Part shown: piece by piece, positions 40,931 through 54,100 of the stretch
How positions within the stretch are numbered: the first letter of the stretch is position 1
How the letters are laid out: each line of letters starts with the position of its first letter
Assembly: GCF_964204645.1 (NCBI RefSeq)
Contig: NC_134031.1
Span: 11,200,501 to 11,264,500, forward strand
Source: Tubulanus polymorphus
Lineage: Eukaryota > Nemertea > Palaeonemertea > Tubulaniformes > Tubulanidae
DNA length: 64,000 nt
Direction: 5' to 3'
Notes under the pieces: generated by a model
What the model was told of the DNA's origin: nothing
The model's database searches: none
Seen by the model: only the letters and a program-made list of their open reading frames with translations
Program-made: the position numbers and the translations under genes

Positions 40931-43466
40931 AGGGGTCCAGGGACACCATGCTCACTTGGGCAGTGGTTTCAAATGCTCAACAATCTAACAATTTCAATAC
41001 ATAACGCCCTCTAGTGACCATATACAAAAACCAATGACCTTGAAACCCACCACAATCATAGAACATGTGAGCAGCTATGATTTTGTAATTGATTGTGATA
41101 ACAAAATATGCCTCGTTACCAATTTAATATGGAAATACTAAGTTATTCTACTATTCAAAGCCCCCTGGTGACCATATGCAAAACCCAATGACCTTAAAAC
41201 TCACCACAATCGTAGTACATGTCATGAAATACAACTTTGCAATTGATCATAGTAACAAAATATGCCTAGGTACCAATCTAATAAGGATATACTAAGCAAT
41301 TCTACTATTCAGCGCCCTCTGGTGACTATATGGAATAACTAATGTCCTTAAAAACTCACCACAATCATAGACGATGTCATGAACTACAACTTTGCAATGG
41401 ATCATGGTAACAAACTATGCCTAGGTACCAATCTAATAAGGAAAAACTAAGCTTTTCTACTATTCAACGCCCCCTGGTGACTATATGGAATAACTAATGT
41501 CCTTAAAAACTCACCACAATCATAGACGATGTCATGAACTACAACTTTGCCATTGATCATGGTAACAAAATATGGCTTGGTACAAATATAATATAGCGAT
41601 ACTAAGTTATTGTATTATTCAACGCCCCCTGATGGCCACATACAAAAACCAATGACCTTGAAACTCACCAAAATCATAGAACACGTTATGGGCTACAACT
41701 TTAAATATAGTAACACAATATGCTTAGGTATCAATTAATTGTGGAAAAACTTTTTCCCACCTATGAATGAGTACTGATGACACCAAGATGGCCGCCAATT
41801 GCGTCATAATTGGCTGATCAAAAATACCTGTCCCAGGTATAAAACATCCCTCTCTAAAGAATATCCATCAGCAATTGCAATGACAAATGGCAAACCAGTA
41901 GGAAGCTACAGGACCTAGAATTCTGGCCAAAATTGACAATTTTGGGCACTAAAAAGGTCATAGGACGGCCATCTTGAGTCAGATCGACCCAATTTTCTTA
42001 TGCTGATGGGCCTTTGGTAGATTCAAATATAAACGAAAGATCAAGGTAATTGATCAAAGCATCTTCAAAATTTCCCACGAAAACTTCGAAAATGTTTAAA
42101 AAGTGCTGATTTTGGCAAACAACAATGGCTGCCAGTCGGCCATCTTGAATCTGACAGGGCCAGTTTTTGGGCTGACGATGTGTCTAGGGTAGATACATGT
42201 ATAAACCAAATATCAAGACATTACCTTGAAGCGTCTTCAAAACTTTAATATGGAAATACTAAGTTTTTCTACTATTCAACGCCCCCTGGTGACCATATGC
42301 AAAACCCAATGACCTTAAAACTCACCACAATCGTAGTACATGTCATGAAATACAACTTTGCAATTGATCATAGTAACAAAATATGCCTAGGTACCAATCT
42401 AATAAGGAAATACTAAGCAATTCTACTATTCAGCGCCCCCTGGTGACTATATGGAATAACTAATGTCCTCAAAAACTCACCACAATCATAGACGATGTCA
42501 TGAACTACAACTTTGCAATGGATCATGGTAACAAACTATGCCTAGGTACCAATCTAATAAGGAAAAACTAAGCTTTTCTACTATTCAACGCCCCCGGTGA
42601 CTATATGGAATAACTAATGTCCTTAAAAACTCACCACAATCATAGACGATGTCATGAACTACAACTTTGCCATTGATCATGGTAACAAAATATGCCTTGG
42701 TACAAATATAATATAGCGATACTAAGTTATTGTATTATTCAACGCGCCCTGATGGCCACATACAAAAACCAATGACCTTGAAACTCACCAAAATCATAGA
42801 ACACGTTATGGGCTACAACTTTCCAATTGAATATAGTAACACAATATGCTTAGGTATCAATTAATTGTGGAAAAACTTTTTCCCACCTACGAATGAGTAC
42901 TGATGACACCAAGATGGCCGCCAATTGCGTCATAATTGGCTGATCAAAAATACCTGTCCCAGGTATAAAACATCCCTCTCTAAAGAATATCCATCAGCAA
43001 TTGCAATGAGAAATGGCAAACCAGTAGGAAGCTACAGGACCTATAATTCTGGCCAAAATTGACATTTTTGGGCACTAAAAAGGTCATAGGACGGCCATCT
43101 TGAGTCAGATCGACCCAATTTTATTATGCTGATGGGCCTATGGTAGATTCAAATGTAAACGAAAGATCAAGGTAATTGATCAAAGCGTCTTCAAAATTTC
43201 CCACGAAAACTTCGAAAGTGTTTAAAAAGTGCTGATTTTGGCAAACAACAATGGCTGCCAGTCGGCCATCTTGAATCTGACAGGGCCAGTTTTTGGGCTG
43301 ACGATGTGTCTAGGGTAGATACATGTATAAACCAAATATCAAGACATTACCTTGAAGCGTCTTCAAAACTTCCCAAAATAACTGGATTCCGTCTATGGAC
43401 GGACGGACGGACGAAAAGTGAACACAATAGCCCGCTGGGACTAAAGTCCTAAGTGGACTGAAAAAG
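40931..43466. repeat. 155-bp satellite block with internal 1.12-kb duplication
   Basis: Satellite units of 154-155 bp (starts near 41147, 41301, 41456, 41611) and their tail form a block of about 1.12 kb that is tandemly doubled (41123-42243 and 42244-43371). Only the second copy is followed by the GGACGGACGG and TAAAGTCC tail. Copies at 48384-50920, 55838-58374 and 63292 to the window end. Confidence 0.92.
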
Positions 43467-43901
43467 AATTGTCACGTGCGACAAAACCAAACTAATGAAT
43501 TGTCGCGGATGATAAAACCAAAATAATGAATTGTCGCGGGCGACAAAACCAAACTAATGAATTGTCGCGGGCGATAAAACCAAACTAATGAATTGTCGCG
43601 GGCGATAAAACAAAAATATTGAATTGTCGCAGGCGATAAAACCAAAATAATGAATTGTCTCGGGCGATAAAACCAAAATAATGAATTGTCGCGGGCGACA
43701 AAACCAAAATAATTAATTGTCGCGGGCGACAAAACCAAAATATTGAATTGTCGCGGGCGACAAAACCAAAATATTGAATTGTCGCAGGCGACAAAACCAA
43801 AATAATGAATTGTCGCGAGCGATAAAACCAAAATAATGAATTGTCTTGTCGTGGGCGATAAAACCAAAATAATGAATTGTCGCGGGCGACAAAATCAAAA
43901 T
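43467..43901. repeat. 31-bp minisatellite array 6
   Basis: About 14 units: the left 250 bp of array 4 joined to its right 180 bp. Copies at 50921-51355 and 58375-58809. The higher-order repeat boundary falls inside it. Confidence 0.95.
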
Positions 43902-46900
43902 CATTGTTTTCTCGCGTTATTTTAGTTTTGTCGTTTTGTCGTAATGTCGCCCTCATTTGCATATTCGTGTTTTTTAATCTTATCAGCCACCATACTAATG
44001 CTTTAAGGTCGCGTAAAACTCGATAAACACTTCAAGCGACACAGCGAACGATCTCCTTTCCCCCACAGCGAACGCTTACTCCGAATGTCAAGTGTGAGTC
44101 CAGCATACGGATAGGAGTGTGTTATATACTTGTATTTAGTAAATACCTTGTGGATTTGACAATGATCGGTATGTACTGTAGGAAATATAGAGTATTGATG
44201 GTATTGATATAGAGGCCCGCGGCCGAATAAAGTAATATATTCTTTTATTTTGATACCTCGTCGACATAACAGCTTTTCTCCGCTATATCTCTTCGGCGTG
44301 TTTAGTTTAGGCCCACGACTCCCCGGTACACTTATGATTTATCTTAGTAAAAACACGATAAATTTGGTAAAGAAAAATAGGTATTGCTAAATTAACTGCT
44401 TGACGTCCGCAGCCAAATCACTGGTAGTAATAAATTAATTTGTACTCGATTTGATTCTCAGAATGAGGAGAAACTCGCAGCTGATTCCCGGAACGACGAT
44501 GTAGTGACACACGTCGATTTGTCGATGTTTACGGCTCGACAGTGCTTTTAAAATCTAAAGTAGTAAATTTCCTGTGTATTGGTATTATAATTTGATGAGG
44601 AAAATGGGTTATTGTTAAAATTAGTTTTTAAAAACCGCGACAGAATGTGCAATCTTTGGGTAATAAATTTGTTCATTTATGCTTGAATTGATAATCGACG
44701 TGACAAGAAACGTGCGGTAGATTTCGTAAAGACGACTTAGAAAAACATGTCGGCTCTTTGAATGGGGCTCAATTTTCGATGTTTACGGCCCGACAGTGCT
44801 TTTGTAACGTTGATTCTTCAAAATTTGCACGGAGTATTTGTAGATCGAAGTGAGCTGAATAATATCAAACGGATTGTATCGGCAACAGCGGTAATGTAAA
44901 CAAGCCTTTGTACTTTTGACAAAAAATGTGTGGAAAAAAATAATAATAATAATAATAATAATAATAAGAAACACGCGAATCTCAATAGGGTTTTCTGTGA
45001 TGTAACAGAAAACCCTAAATATAGCTGCAAAGCAGCGATAACGGGTTTTCTGCACAGTCTTTGAATCCTGTTCAATGGTTAATAAAGTTTTATAAGAGGA
45101 AGCTCGACAAACAGTCAATTAGACCTTCTTGAAACCATGGACAACTGAACCAGATGTCCTATTTGACTCTGGAAAATCGACTGTTAGGCGATAATTACTC
45201 TTTATGATTTCGACAAAGCATTTAATAAGGTACAACATCAGCCATTACTAAACAAGGCTATTAGGAAACAGTATCAATGATAGGTTGCCGAAATGGCTCA
45301 GCATTATCTCTGAACGAAAACTTGTAGCCGAAATCAACAGAACGCTTCATCTTGGATTAAGTCGGTCTAACTAGTCGAGTCAAGCAAGGTAGTATCCTAA
45401 GTCGTCTTCTGTTTAATGTCCTGACAAATGACATACACAGTAATCCAAAATATACCAGACCGAGTAAATTTCCAAAACGACCTTAACACGCTGTTCGACC
45501 AAAAAACTTAATGATCCGACAAGAAAATCTTGTACGCTTTTTGTTTGAACCAAAACTTTTCTTCATTCTTAAAGCTATGTTATTGTTGAAATGAAAAACT
45601 TTTTGTCCCGGCAAAAAAATTTGGTTGAGCATAAACAATTTTTTCGAACGAATGTTTGAATGAAAACAATTCTGTTCAAAATACTTAATACTTTTGGTTC
45701 GGAGAAAAAACTTTTTACAATATACTTGTTCGAACGAAAAACTTTATGTTCTGAAAAGAAAATTCTGATCAAATTCAAACGATTCTGTTCAATCGAACAA
45801 TTGTTCGAACAAAAAACCTTTCGTTTGGACAAAAAAAGTTTGTTCAACTTTGTTCTTACGTTTTTTTCGAATTGGTTCAATCGAACAGAATATCATTGGT
45901 TGGTACGAAACAAATTTTGTTCCGACAAAAGAATTTTCAAGCGAAAGGTCTTTTGAACGAAAAAAAAAGATATTTCTGGGGCTCCGCAGTAACTTAAAGC
46001 CGGACGTAGGTCAGCCTTGTGACGCGTTGCGATCCTCGCGTTGCATCGCAAGTTTCGGTGCAAGTCGGTTGCGATACGATTGTCAGCGACTGTATGCGAC
46101 TAGTTTCTGCCAGTCGCAAGAGCGGGTCGGGTGGTTGTGACAGTCGTGTCGCGTCGCAGAAAGTAGAACACGTGCGACTCCTTGTGACTGGCGTTGCTGA
46201 AAGTCGCAACCCGTCGCAAGGGAGCGTAGGTCGATGAGTTGTGGCGACACAATCGGCGCTGGCGGTCGCAGTGATAGGCGTCGCAGTGAATCACAAGCTG
46301 TCGCAAGGCCGACCTACGCCCTGCAATAAATCATAAGAAATTAATGATGTACCAGTTTCATTTATAATGAAAAAACTCAAATGAAAAGTCTGGCTTATAA
46401 AGCTGTCTGCTCAGACGAAATTTTCAAAAAAATCATCATTTTTGGCAATAAAATTGATAATTGTGATTGATCGTTGCAAGTCACAACCAGTTAATCACTA
46501 ATTAACATGCATTTTAATAAATCTTGATTCCTCCTTTACAGTGAACTTAGCTTTAAACTAGTAGAGGCTACAAGCCTATGTAGGCCTATGTATATGCGTA
46601 GGTCTAAAATCTGGACAGATTGGTCGTAGGCCTATTGAATAACAACCCACCTAAATATCGTAAATTTTGTTTTGAAGTTCAATCCAATAAGTCCGTTAAT
46701 AAACGCAACAATTATACTGTGTTTGTTTAGTAAAGCTCAGTACCGGTAGGCCTAAAGCCGCGTAAAACTCGATAAACACTTCAAGCGACACAGCGAACGA
46801 TCTCCTTTCCCCCACAGCGAATGCTTACTCCGAATGTCAAGTGTGAGTCCAGCATACGGAAAGGAGTGTGTTATGTACTTGTATTTAGTAAATACCTTGT

Positions 46901-49900
46901 GCATTTGACAATGATCGGTATGTACTGTAGGAAATATAGAGTATTGATGGTATTGATATAGAGGTTGAAGCCTGCGGCCGAATAAAGTAATACATTTTTT
47001 TATTTTGATACCTCGTCGACATAACAGCTTTTCTCCGCTATATCTCTTTGGCGTGTTTAGTTTAGGCCTACGATTCCCCGGTACACTAAAGATTTATCTT
47101 AGTAAATACACGGTTAATTCGGTAAAGAAAAATAGGTATTGTTAAACTAACTCCTTGAAACCCGCAGCTAAATCACTGGTAGTAATAAATTAATTTGTAC
47201 TCGATTTGATTCTCATGATGAGGAGAAACTCGCAGCTGATCCCCGGAACGTCGATGTAGTAACACACGTCGATTCGTCGATGTTTACGGCTCGACAGTGC
47301 TTTTAAAATCTAAAGTAGTAAATTTCCAGTGTATCGGTAATATGATTTGATGAGGAAAATGGGCTATTGTTAAAATCACTGTTTGAAGACCGCGACTGAA
47401 TGTGAAGTCTGCGGCAATAAATTAGTTCATTTATACTTGAATTGATAATCGAAGTGACAGTCGGCCTGCGGGTTGATTTCGGGATGACGACTCGAAAAAC
47501 ATGTCGCCCCATTGAATGGGGCTAAATTTTCGATGTTTACGGCCCGACAGCGCTTTTGTAACGATGATTCGTGAAAAAACACGCGGGCTATTTGTAGATC
47601 TCAGTGAGCTGAACGATATTATATGGATTGTATATGAAACAGCGATAAGGTAACAAAGCCTATGTTCTTTTGGTAAAATAGTGTGGAAGAAAATAATAAT
47701 AAATATAGCTGCAAAGCAGGGATAACGGGTTTTCTGTACAGTCTTAGAATCCTGTTCAACGGTGGATTTCAACAAAGCATTTGATAAGGCTCAACATCAG
47801 CCATTACTGAACAGGCTATTAGGAAACAGTATCAATGATAGGTCGCCCAAATGGCACAGCAGTTATCTCTGAACGGAAACTTGTAACCGAAATCAACGGA
47901 ACGCCTCATCTTGGAGTGAGACGGTCTAACTAGTGGAGTCACGCAAGGTAGTATCCTAAGTCGTCTTCTGTTTAATGTCCTGACAAATGACATACACAGT
48001 AATCCAAAATATACCAAACCGAGTAAATTTCCAAAACAACCTTAACACACTGTTCGACCAAAAACTTAATGTTCCGACAAAACCACGGGCGACAAAACCA
48101 AAATTATGAATTGTCGCGGGTGACAAAACCAAAATATTGAATTGTCACGGGCGACAAAACCAAAATAATGAATTGTCGCGGGCGATAAAACCAAAATAAT
48201 GAATTGTCGCGGGCGATAAAACCACAATAATGAATTGTCGCGGGCGTTAAAACCAAAATATTGAATTGTTGCGGTCGATGAAACCAAAATAATGAATTGT
48301 CGCGGACGACAAAAACAAACTATTGAATTGTAGCGTGCGACAAAACCAGAATAATGAATTGTCGCGGGCGACAAAACCAAACTAGGGGTCCAGGGACACC
48401 ATGCTCACTTGGGCAGTGGTTTCAAATGCTCAACAATCTAACAATTTCAATACATAACGCCCTCTAGTGACCATATACAAAAACCAATGACCTTGAAACC
48501 CACCACAATCATAGAACATGTGAGCAGCTATGATTTTGTAATTGATTGTGATAACAAAATATGCCTCGTTACCAATTTAATATGGAAATACTAAGTTATT
48601 CTACTATTCAAAGCCCCCTGGTGACCATATGCAAAACCCAATGACCTTAAAACTCACCACAATCGTAGTACATGTCATGAAATACAACTTTGCAATTGAT
48701 CATAGTAACAAAATATGCCTAGGTACCAATCTAATAAGGATATACTAAGCAATTCTACTATTCAGCGCCCTCTGGTGACTATATGGAATAACTAATGTCC
48801 TTAAAAACTCACCACAATCATAGACGATGTCATGAACTACAACTTTGCAATGGATCATGGTAACAAACTATGCCTAGGTACCAATCTAATAAGGAAAAAC
48901 TAAGCTTTTCTACTATTCAACGCCCCCTGGTGACTATATGGAATAACTAATGTCCTTAAAAACTCACCACAATCATAGACGATGTCATGAACTACAACTT
49001 TGCCATTGATCATGGTAACAAAATATGGCTTGGTACAAATATAATATAGCGATACTAAGTTATTGTATTATTCAACGCCCCCTGATGGCCACATACAAAA
49101 ACCAATGACCTTGAAACTCACCAAAATCATAGAACACGTTATGGGCTACAACTTTAAATATAGTAACACAATATGCTTAGGTATCAATTAATTGTGGAAA
49201 AACTTTTTCCCACCTATGAATGAGTACTGATGACACCAAGATGGCCGCCAATTGCGTCATAATTGGCTGATCAAAAATACCTGTCCCAGGTATAAAACAT
49301 CCCTCTCTAAAGAATATCCATCAGCAATTGCAATGACAAATGGCAAACCAGTAGGAAGCTACAGGACCTAGAATTCTGGCCAAAATTGACAATTTTGGGC
49401 ACTAAAAAGGTCATAGGACGGCCATCTTGAGTCAGATCGACCCAATTTTCTTATGCTGATGGGCCTTTGGTAGATTCAAATATAAACGAAAGATCAAGGT
49501 AATTGATCAAAGCATCTTCAAAATTTCCCACGAAAACTTCGAAAATGTTTAAAAAGTGCTGATTTTGGCAAACAACAATGGCTGCCAGTCGGCCATCTTG
49601 AATCTGACAGGGCCAGTTTTTGGGCTGACGATGTGTCTAGGGTAGATACATGTATAAACCAAATATCAAGACATTACCTTGAAGCGTCTTCAAAACTTTA
49701 ATATGGAAATACTAAGTTATTCTACTATTCAACGCCCCCTGGTGACCATATGCAAAACCCAATGACCTTAAAACTCACCACAATCGTAGTACATGTCATG
49801 AAATACAACTTTGCAATTGATCATAGTAACAAAATATGCCTAGGTACCAATCTAATAAGGAAATACTAAGCAATTCTACTATTCAGCGCCCCCTGGTGAC

Positions 49901-51176
49901 TATATGGAATAACTAATGTCCTCAAAAACTCACCACAATCATAGACGATGTCATGAACTACAACTTTGCAATGGATCATGGTAACAAACTATGCCTAGGT
50001 ACCAATCTAATAAGGAAAAACTAAGCTTTTCTACTATTCAACGCCCCCTGGTGACTATATGGAATAACTAATGTCCTTAAAAACTCACCACAATCATAGA
50101 CGATGTCATGAACTACAACTTTGCCATTGATCATGGTAACAAAATATGCCTTGGTACAAATATAATATAGCGATACTAAGTTATTGTATTATTCAACGCG
50201 CCCTGATGGCCACATACAAAAACCAATGACCTTGAAACTCACCAAAATCATAGAACACGTTATGGGCTACAACTTTCCAATTGAATATAGTAACACAATA
50301 TGCTTAGGTATCAATTAATTGTGGAAAAACTTTTTCCCACCTACGAATGAGTACTGATGACACCAAGATGGCCGCCAATTGCGTCATAATTGGCTGATCA
50401 AAAATACCTGTCCCAGGTATAAAACATCCCTCTCTAAAGAATATCCATCAGCAATTGCAATGAGAAATGGCAAACCAGTAGGAAGCTACAGGACCTATAA
50501 TTCTGGCCAAAATTGACATTTTTGGGCACTAAAAAGGTCATAGGACGGCCATCTTGAGTCAGATCGACCCAATTTTATTATGCTGATGGGCCTATGGTAG
50601 ATTCAAATGTAAACGAAAGATCAAGGTAATTGATCAAAGCGTCTTCAAAATTTCCCACGAAAACTTCGAAAGTGTTTAAAAAGTGCTGATTTTGGCAAAC
50701 AACAATGGCTGCCAGTCGGCCATCTTGAATCTGACAGGGCCAGTTTTTGGGCTGACGATGTGTCTAGGGTAGATACATGTATAAACCAAATATCAAGACA
50801 TTACCTTGAAGCGTCTTCAAAACTTCCCAAAATAACTGGATTCCGTCTATGGACGGACGGACGGACGAAAAGTGAACACAATAGCCCGCTGGGACTAAAG
50901 TCCTAAGTGGACTGAAAAAGAATTGTCACGTGCGACAAAACCAAACTAATGAATTGTCGCGGATGATAAAACCAAAATAATGAATTGTCGCGGGCGACAA
51001 AACCAAACTAATGAATTGTCGCGGGCGATAAAACCAAACTAATGAATTGTCGCGGGCGATAAAACAAAAATATTGAATTGTCGCAGGCGATAAAACCAAA
51101 ATAATGAATTGTCTCGGGCGATAAAACCAAAATAATGAATTGTCGCGGGCGACAAAACCAAAATAATTAATTGTCG
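43723..51176. repeat. 7454-bp higher-order repeat, copy 2
   Basis: Subunit A 44003-46753, subunit B 46754-51456. GTCGCA element at 45998-46323; array 5 copy 48074-48383; satellite block 48384-50920; array 6 copy 50921-51355. Confidence 0.95.
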
Positions 51177-54100
51177 CGGGCGACAAAACCAAAATATTGA
51201 ATTGTCGCGGGCGACAAAACCAAAATATTGAATTGTCGCAGGCGACAAAACCAAAATAATGAATTGTCGCGAGCGATAAAACCAAAATAATGAATTGTCT
51301 TGTCGTGGGCGATAAAACCAAAATAATGAATTGTCGCGGGCGACAAAATCAAAATCATTGTTTTCTCGCGTTATTTTAGTTTTGTCGTTTTGTCGTAATG
51401 TCGCCCTCATTTGCATATTCGTGTTTTTTAATCTTATCAGCCACCATACTAATGCTTTAAGGTCGCGTAAAACTCGATAAACACTTCAAGCGACACAGCG
51501 AACGATCTCCTTTCCCCCACAGCGAACGCTTACTCCGAATGTCAAGTGTGAGTCCAGCATACGGATAGGAGTGTGTTATATACTTGTATTTAGTAAATAC
51601 CTTGTGGATTTGACAATGATCGGTATGTACTGTAGGAAATATAGAGTATTGATGGTATTGATATAGAGGCCCGCGGCCGAATAAAGTAATATATTCTTTT
51701 ATTTTGATACCTCGTCGACATAACAGCTTTTCTCCGCTATATCTCTTCGGCGTGTTTAGTTTAGGCCCACGACTCCCCGGTACACTTATGATTTATCTTA
51801 GTAAAAACACGATAAATTTGGTAAAGAAAAATAGGTATTGCTAAATTAACTGCTTGACGTCCGCAGCCAAATCACTGGTAGTAATAAATTAATTTGTACT
51901 CGATTTGATTCTCAGAATGAGGAGAAACTCGCAGCTGATTCCCGGAACGACGATGTAGTGACACACGTCGATTTGTCGATGTTTACGGCTCGACAGTGCT
52001 TTTAAAATCTAAAGTAGTAAATTTCCTGTGTATTGGTATTATAATTTGATGAGGAAAATGGGTTATTGTTAAAATTAGTTTTTAAAAACCGCGACAGAAT
52101 GTGCAATCTTTGGGTAATAAATTTGTTCATTTATGCTTGAATTGATAATCGACGTGACAAGAAACGTGCGGTAGATTTCGTAAAGACGACTTAGAAAAAC
52201 ATGTCGGCTCTTTGAATGGGGCTCAATTTTCGATGTTTACGGCCCGACAGTGCTTTTGTAACGTTGATTCTTCAAAATTTGCACGGAGTATTTGTAGATC
52301 GAAGTGAGCTGAATAATATCAAACGGATTGTATCGGCAACAGCGGTAATGTAAACAAGCCTTTGTACTTTTGACAAAAAATGTGTGGAAAAAAATAATAA
52401 TAATAATAATAATAATAATAAGAAACACGCGAATCTCAATAGGGTTTTCTGTGATGTAACAGAAAACCCTAAATATAGCTGCAAAGCAGCGATAACGGGT
52501 TTTCTGCACAGTCTTTGAATCCTGTTCAATGGTTAATAAAGTTTTATAAGAGGAAGCTCGACAAACAGTCAATTAGACCTTCTTGAAACCATGGACAACT
52601 GAACCAGATGTCCTATTTGACTCTGGAAAATCGACTGTTAGGCGATAATTACTCTTTATGATTTCGACAAAGCATTTAATAAGGTACAACATCAGCCATT
52701 ACTAAACAAGGCTATTAGGAAACAGTATCAATGATAGGTTGCCGAAATGGCTCAGCATTATCTCTGAACGAAAACTTGTAGCCGAAATCAACAGAACGCT
52801 TCATCTTGGATTAAGTCGGTCTAACTAGTCGAGTCAAGCAAGGTAGTATCCTAAGTCGTCTTCTGTTTAATGTCCTGACAAATGACATACACAGTAATCC
52901 AAAATATACCAGACCGAGTAAATTTCCAAAACGACCTTAACACGCTGTTCGACCAAAAAACTTAATGATCCGACAAGAAAATCTTGTACGCTTTTTGTTT
53001 GAACCAAAACTTTTCTTCATTCTTAAAGCTATGTTATTGTTGAAATGAAAAACTTTTTGTCCCGGCAAAAAAATTTGGTTGAGCATAAACAATTTTTTCG
53101 AACGAATGTTTGAATGAAAACAATTCTGTTCAAAATACTTAATACTTTTGGTTCGGAGAAAAAACTTTTTACAATATACTTGTTCGAACGAAAAACTTTA
53201 TGTTCTGAAAAGAAAATTCTGATCAAATTCAAACGATTCTGTTCAATCGAACAATTGTTCGAACAAAAAACCTTTCGTTTGGACAAAAAAAGTTTGTTCA
53301 ACTTTGTTCTTACGTTTTTTTCGAATTGGTTCAATCGAACAGAATATCATTGGTTGGTACGAAACAAATTTTGTTCCGACAAAAGAATTTTCAAGCGAAA
53401 GGTCTTTTGAACGAAAAAAAAAGATATTTCTGGGGCTCCGCAGTAACTTAAAGCCGGACGTAGGTCAGCCTTGTGACGCGTTGCGATCCTCGCGTTGCAT
53501 CGCAAGTTTCGGTGCAAGTCGGTTGCGATACGATTGTCAGCGACTGTATGCGACTAGTTTCTGCCAGTCGCAAGAGCGGGTCGGGTGGTTGTGACAGTCG
53601 TGTCGCGTCGCAGAAAGTAGAACACGTGCGACTCCTTGTGACTGGCGTTGCTGAAAGTCGCAACCCGTCGCAAGGGAGCGTAGGTCGATGAGTTGTGGCG
53701 ACACAATCGGCGCTGGCGGTCGCAGTGATAGGCGTCGCAGTGAATCACAAGCTGTCGCAAGGCCGACCTACGCCCTGCAATAAATCATAAGAAATTAATG
53801 ATGTACCAGTTTCATTTATAATGAAAAAACTCAAATGAAAAGTCTGGCTTATAAAGCTGTCTGCTCAGACGAAATTTTCAAAAAAATCATCATTTTTGGC
53901 AATAAAATTGATAATTGTGATTGATCGTTGCAAGTCACAACCAGTTAATCACTAATTAACATGCATTTTAATAAATCTTGATTCCTCCTTTACAGTGAAC
54001 TTAGCTTTAAACTAGTAGAGGCTACAAGCCTATGTAGGCCTATGTATATGCGTAGGTCTAAAATCTGGACAGATTGGTCGTAGGCCTATTGAATAACAAC

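Larger units (their letters stand above)
36263..43722. repeat. 7453-bp higher-order repeat, copy 1
   Basis: It starts inside array 4. Subunit A is 36550-39300 (2751 bp) and subunit B is 39301-44001 (4702 bp, crossing into copy 2 because the repeat boundary lies in the minisatellite). Copy 1 differs from later copies at a few sites: C at 37536, T at 42266, and one C/T fewer near 42596, which makes it 1 bp shorter. Confidence 0.95.
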
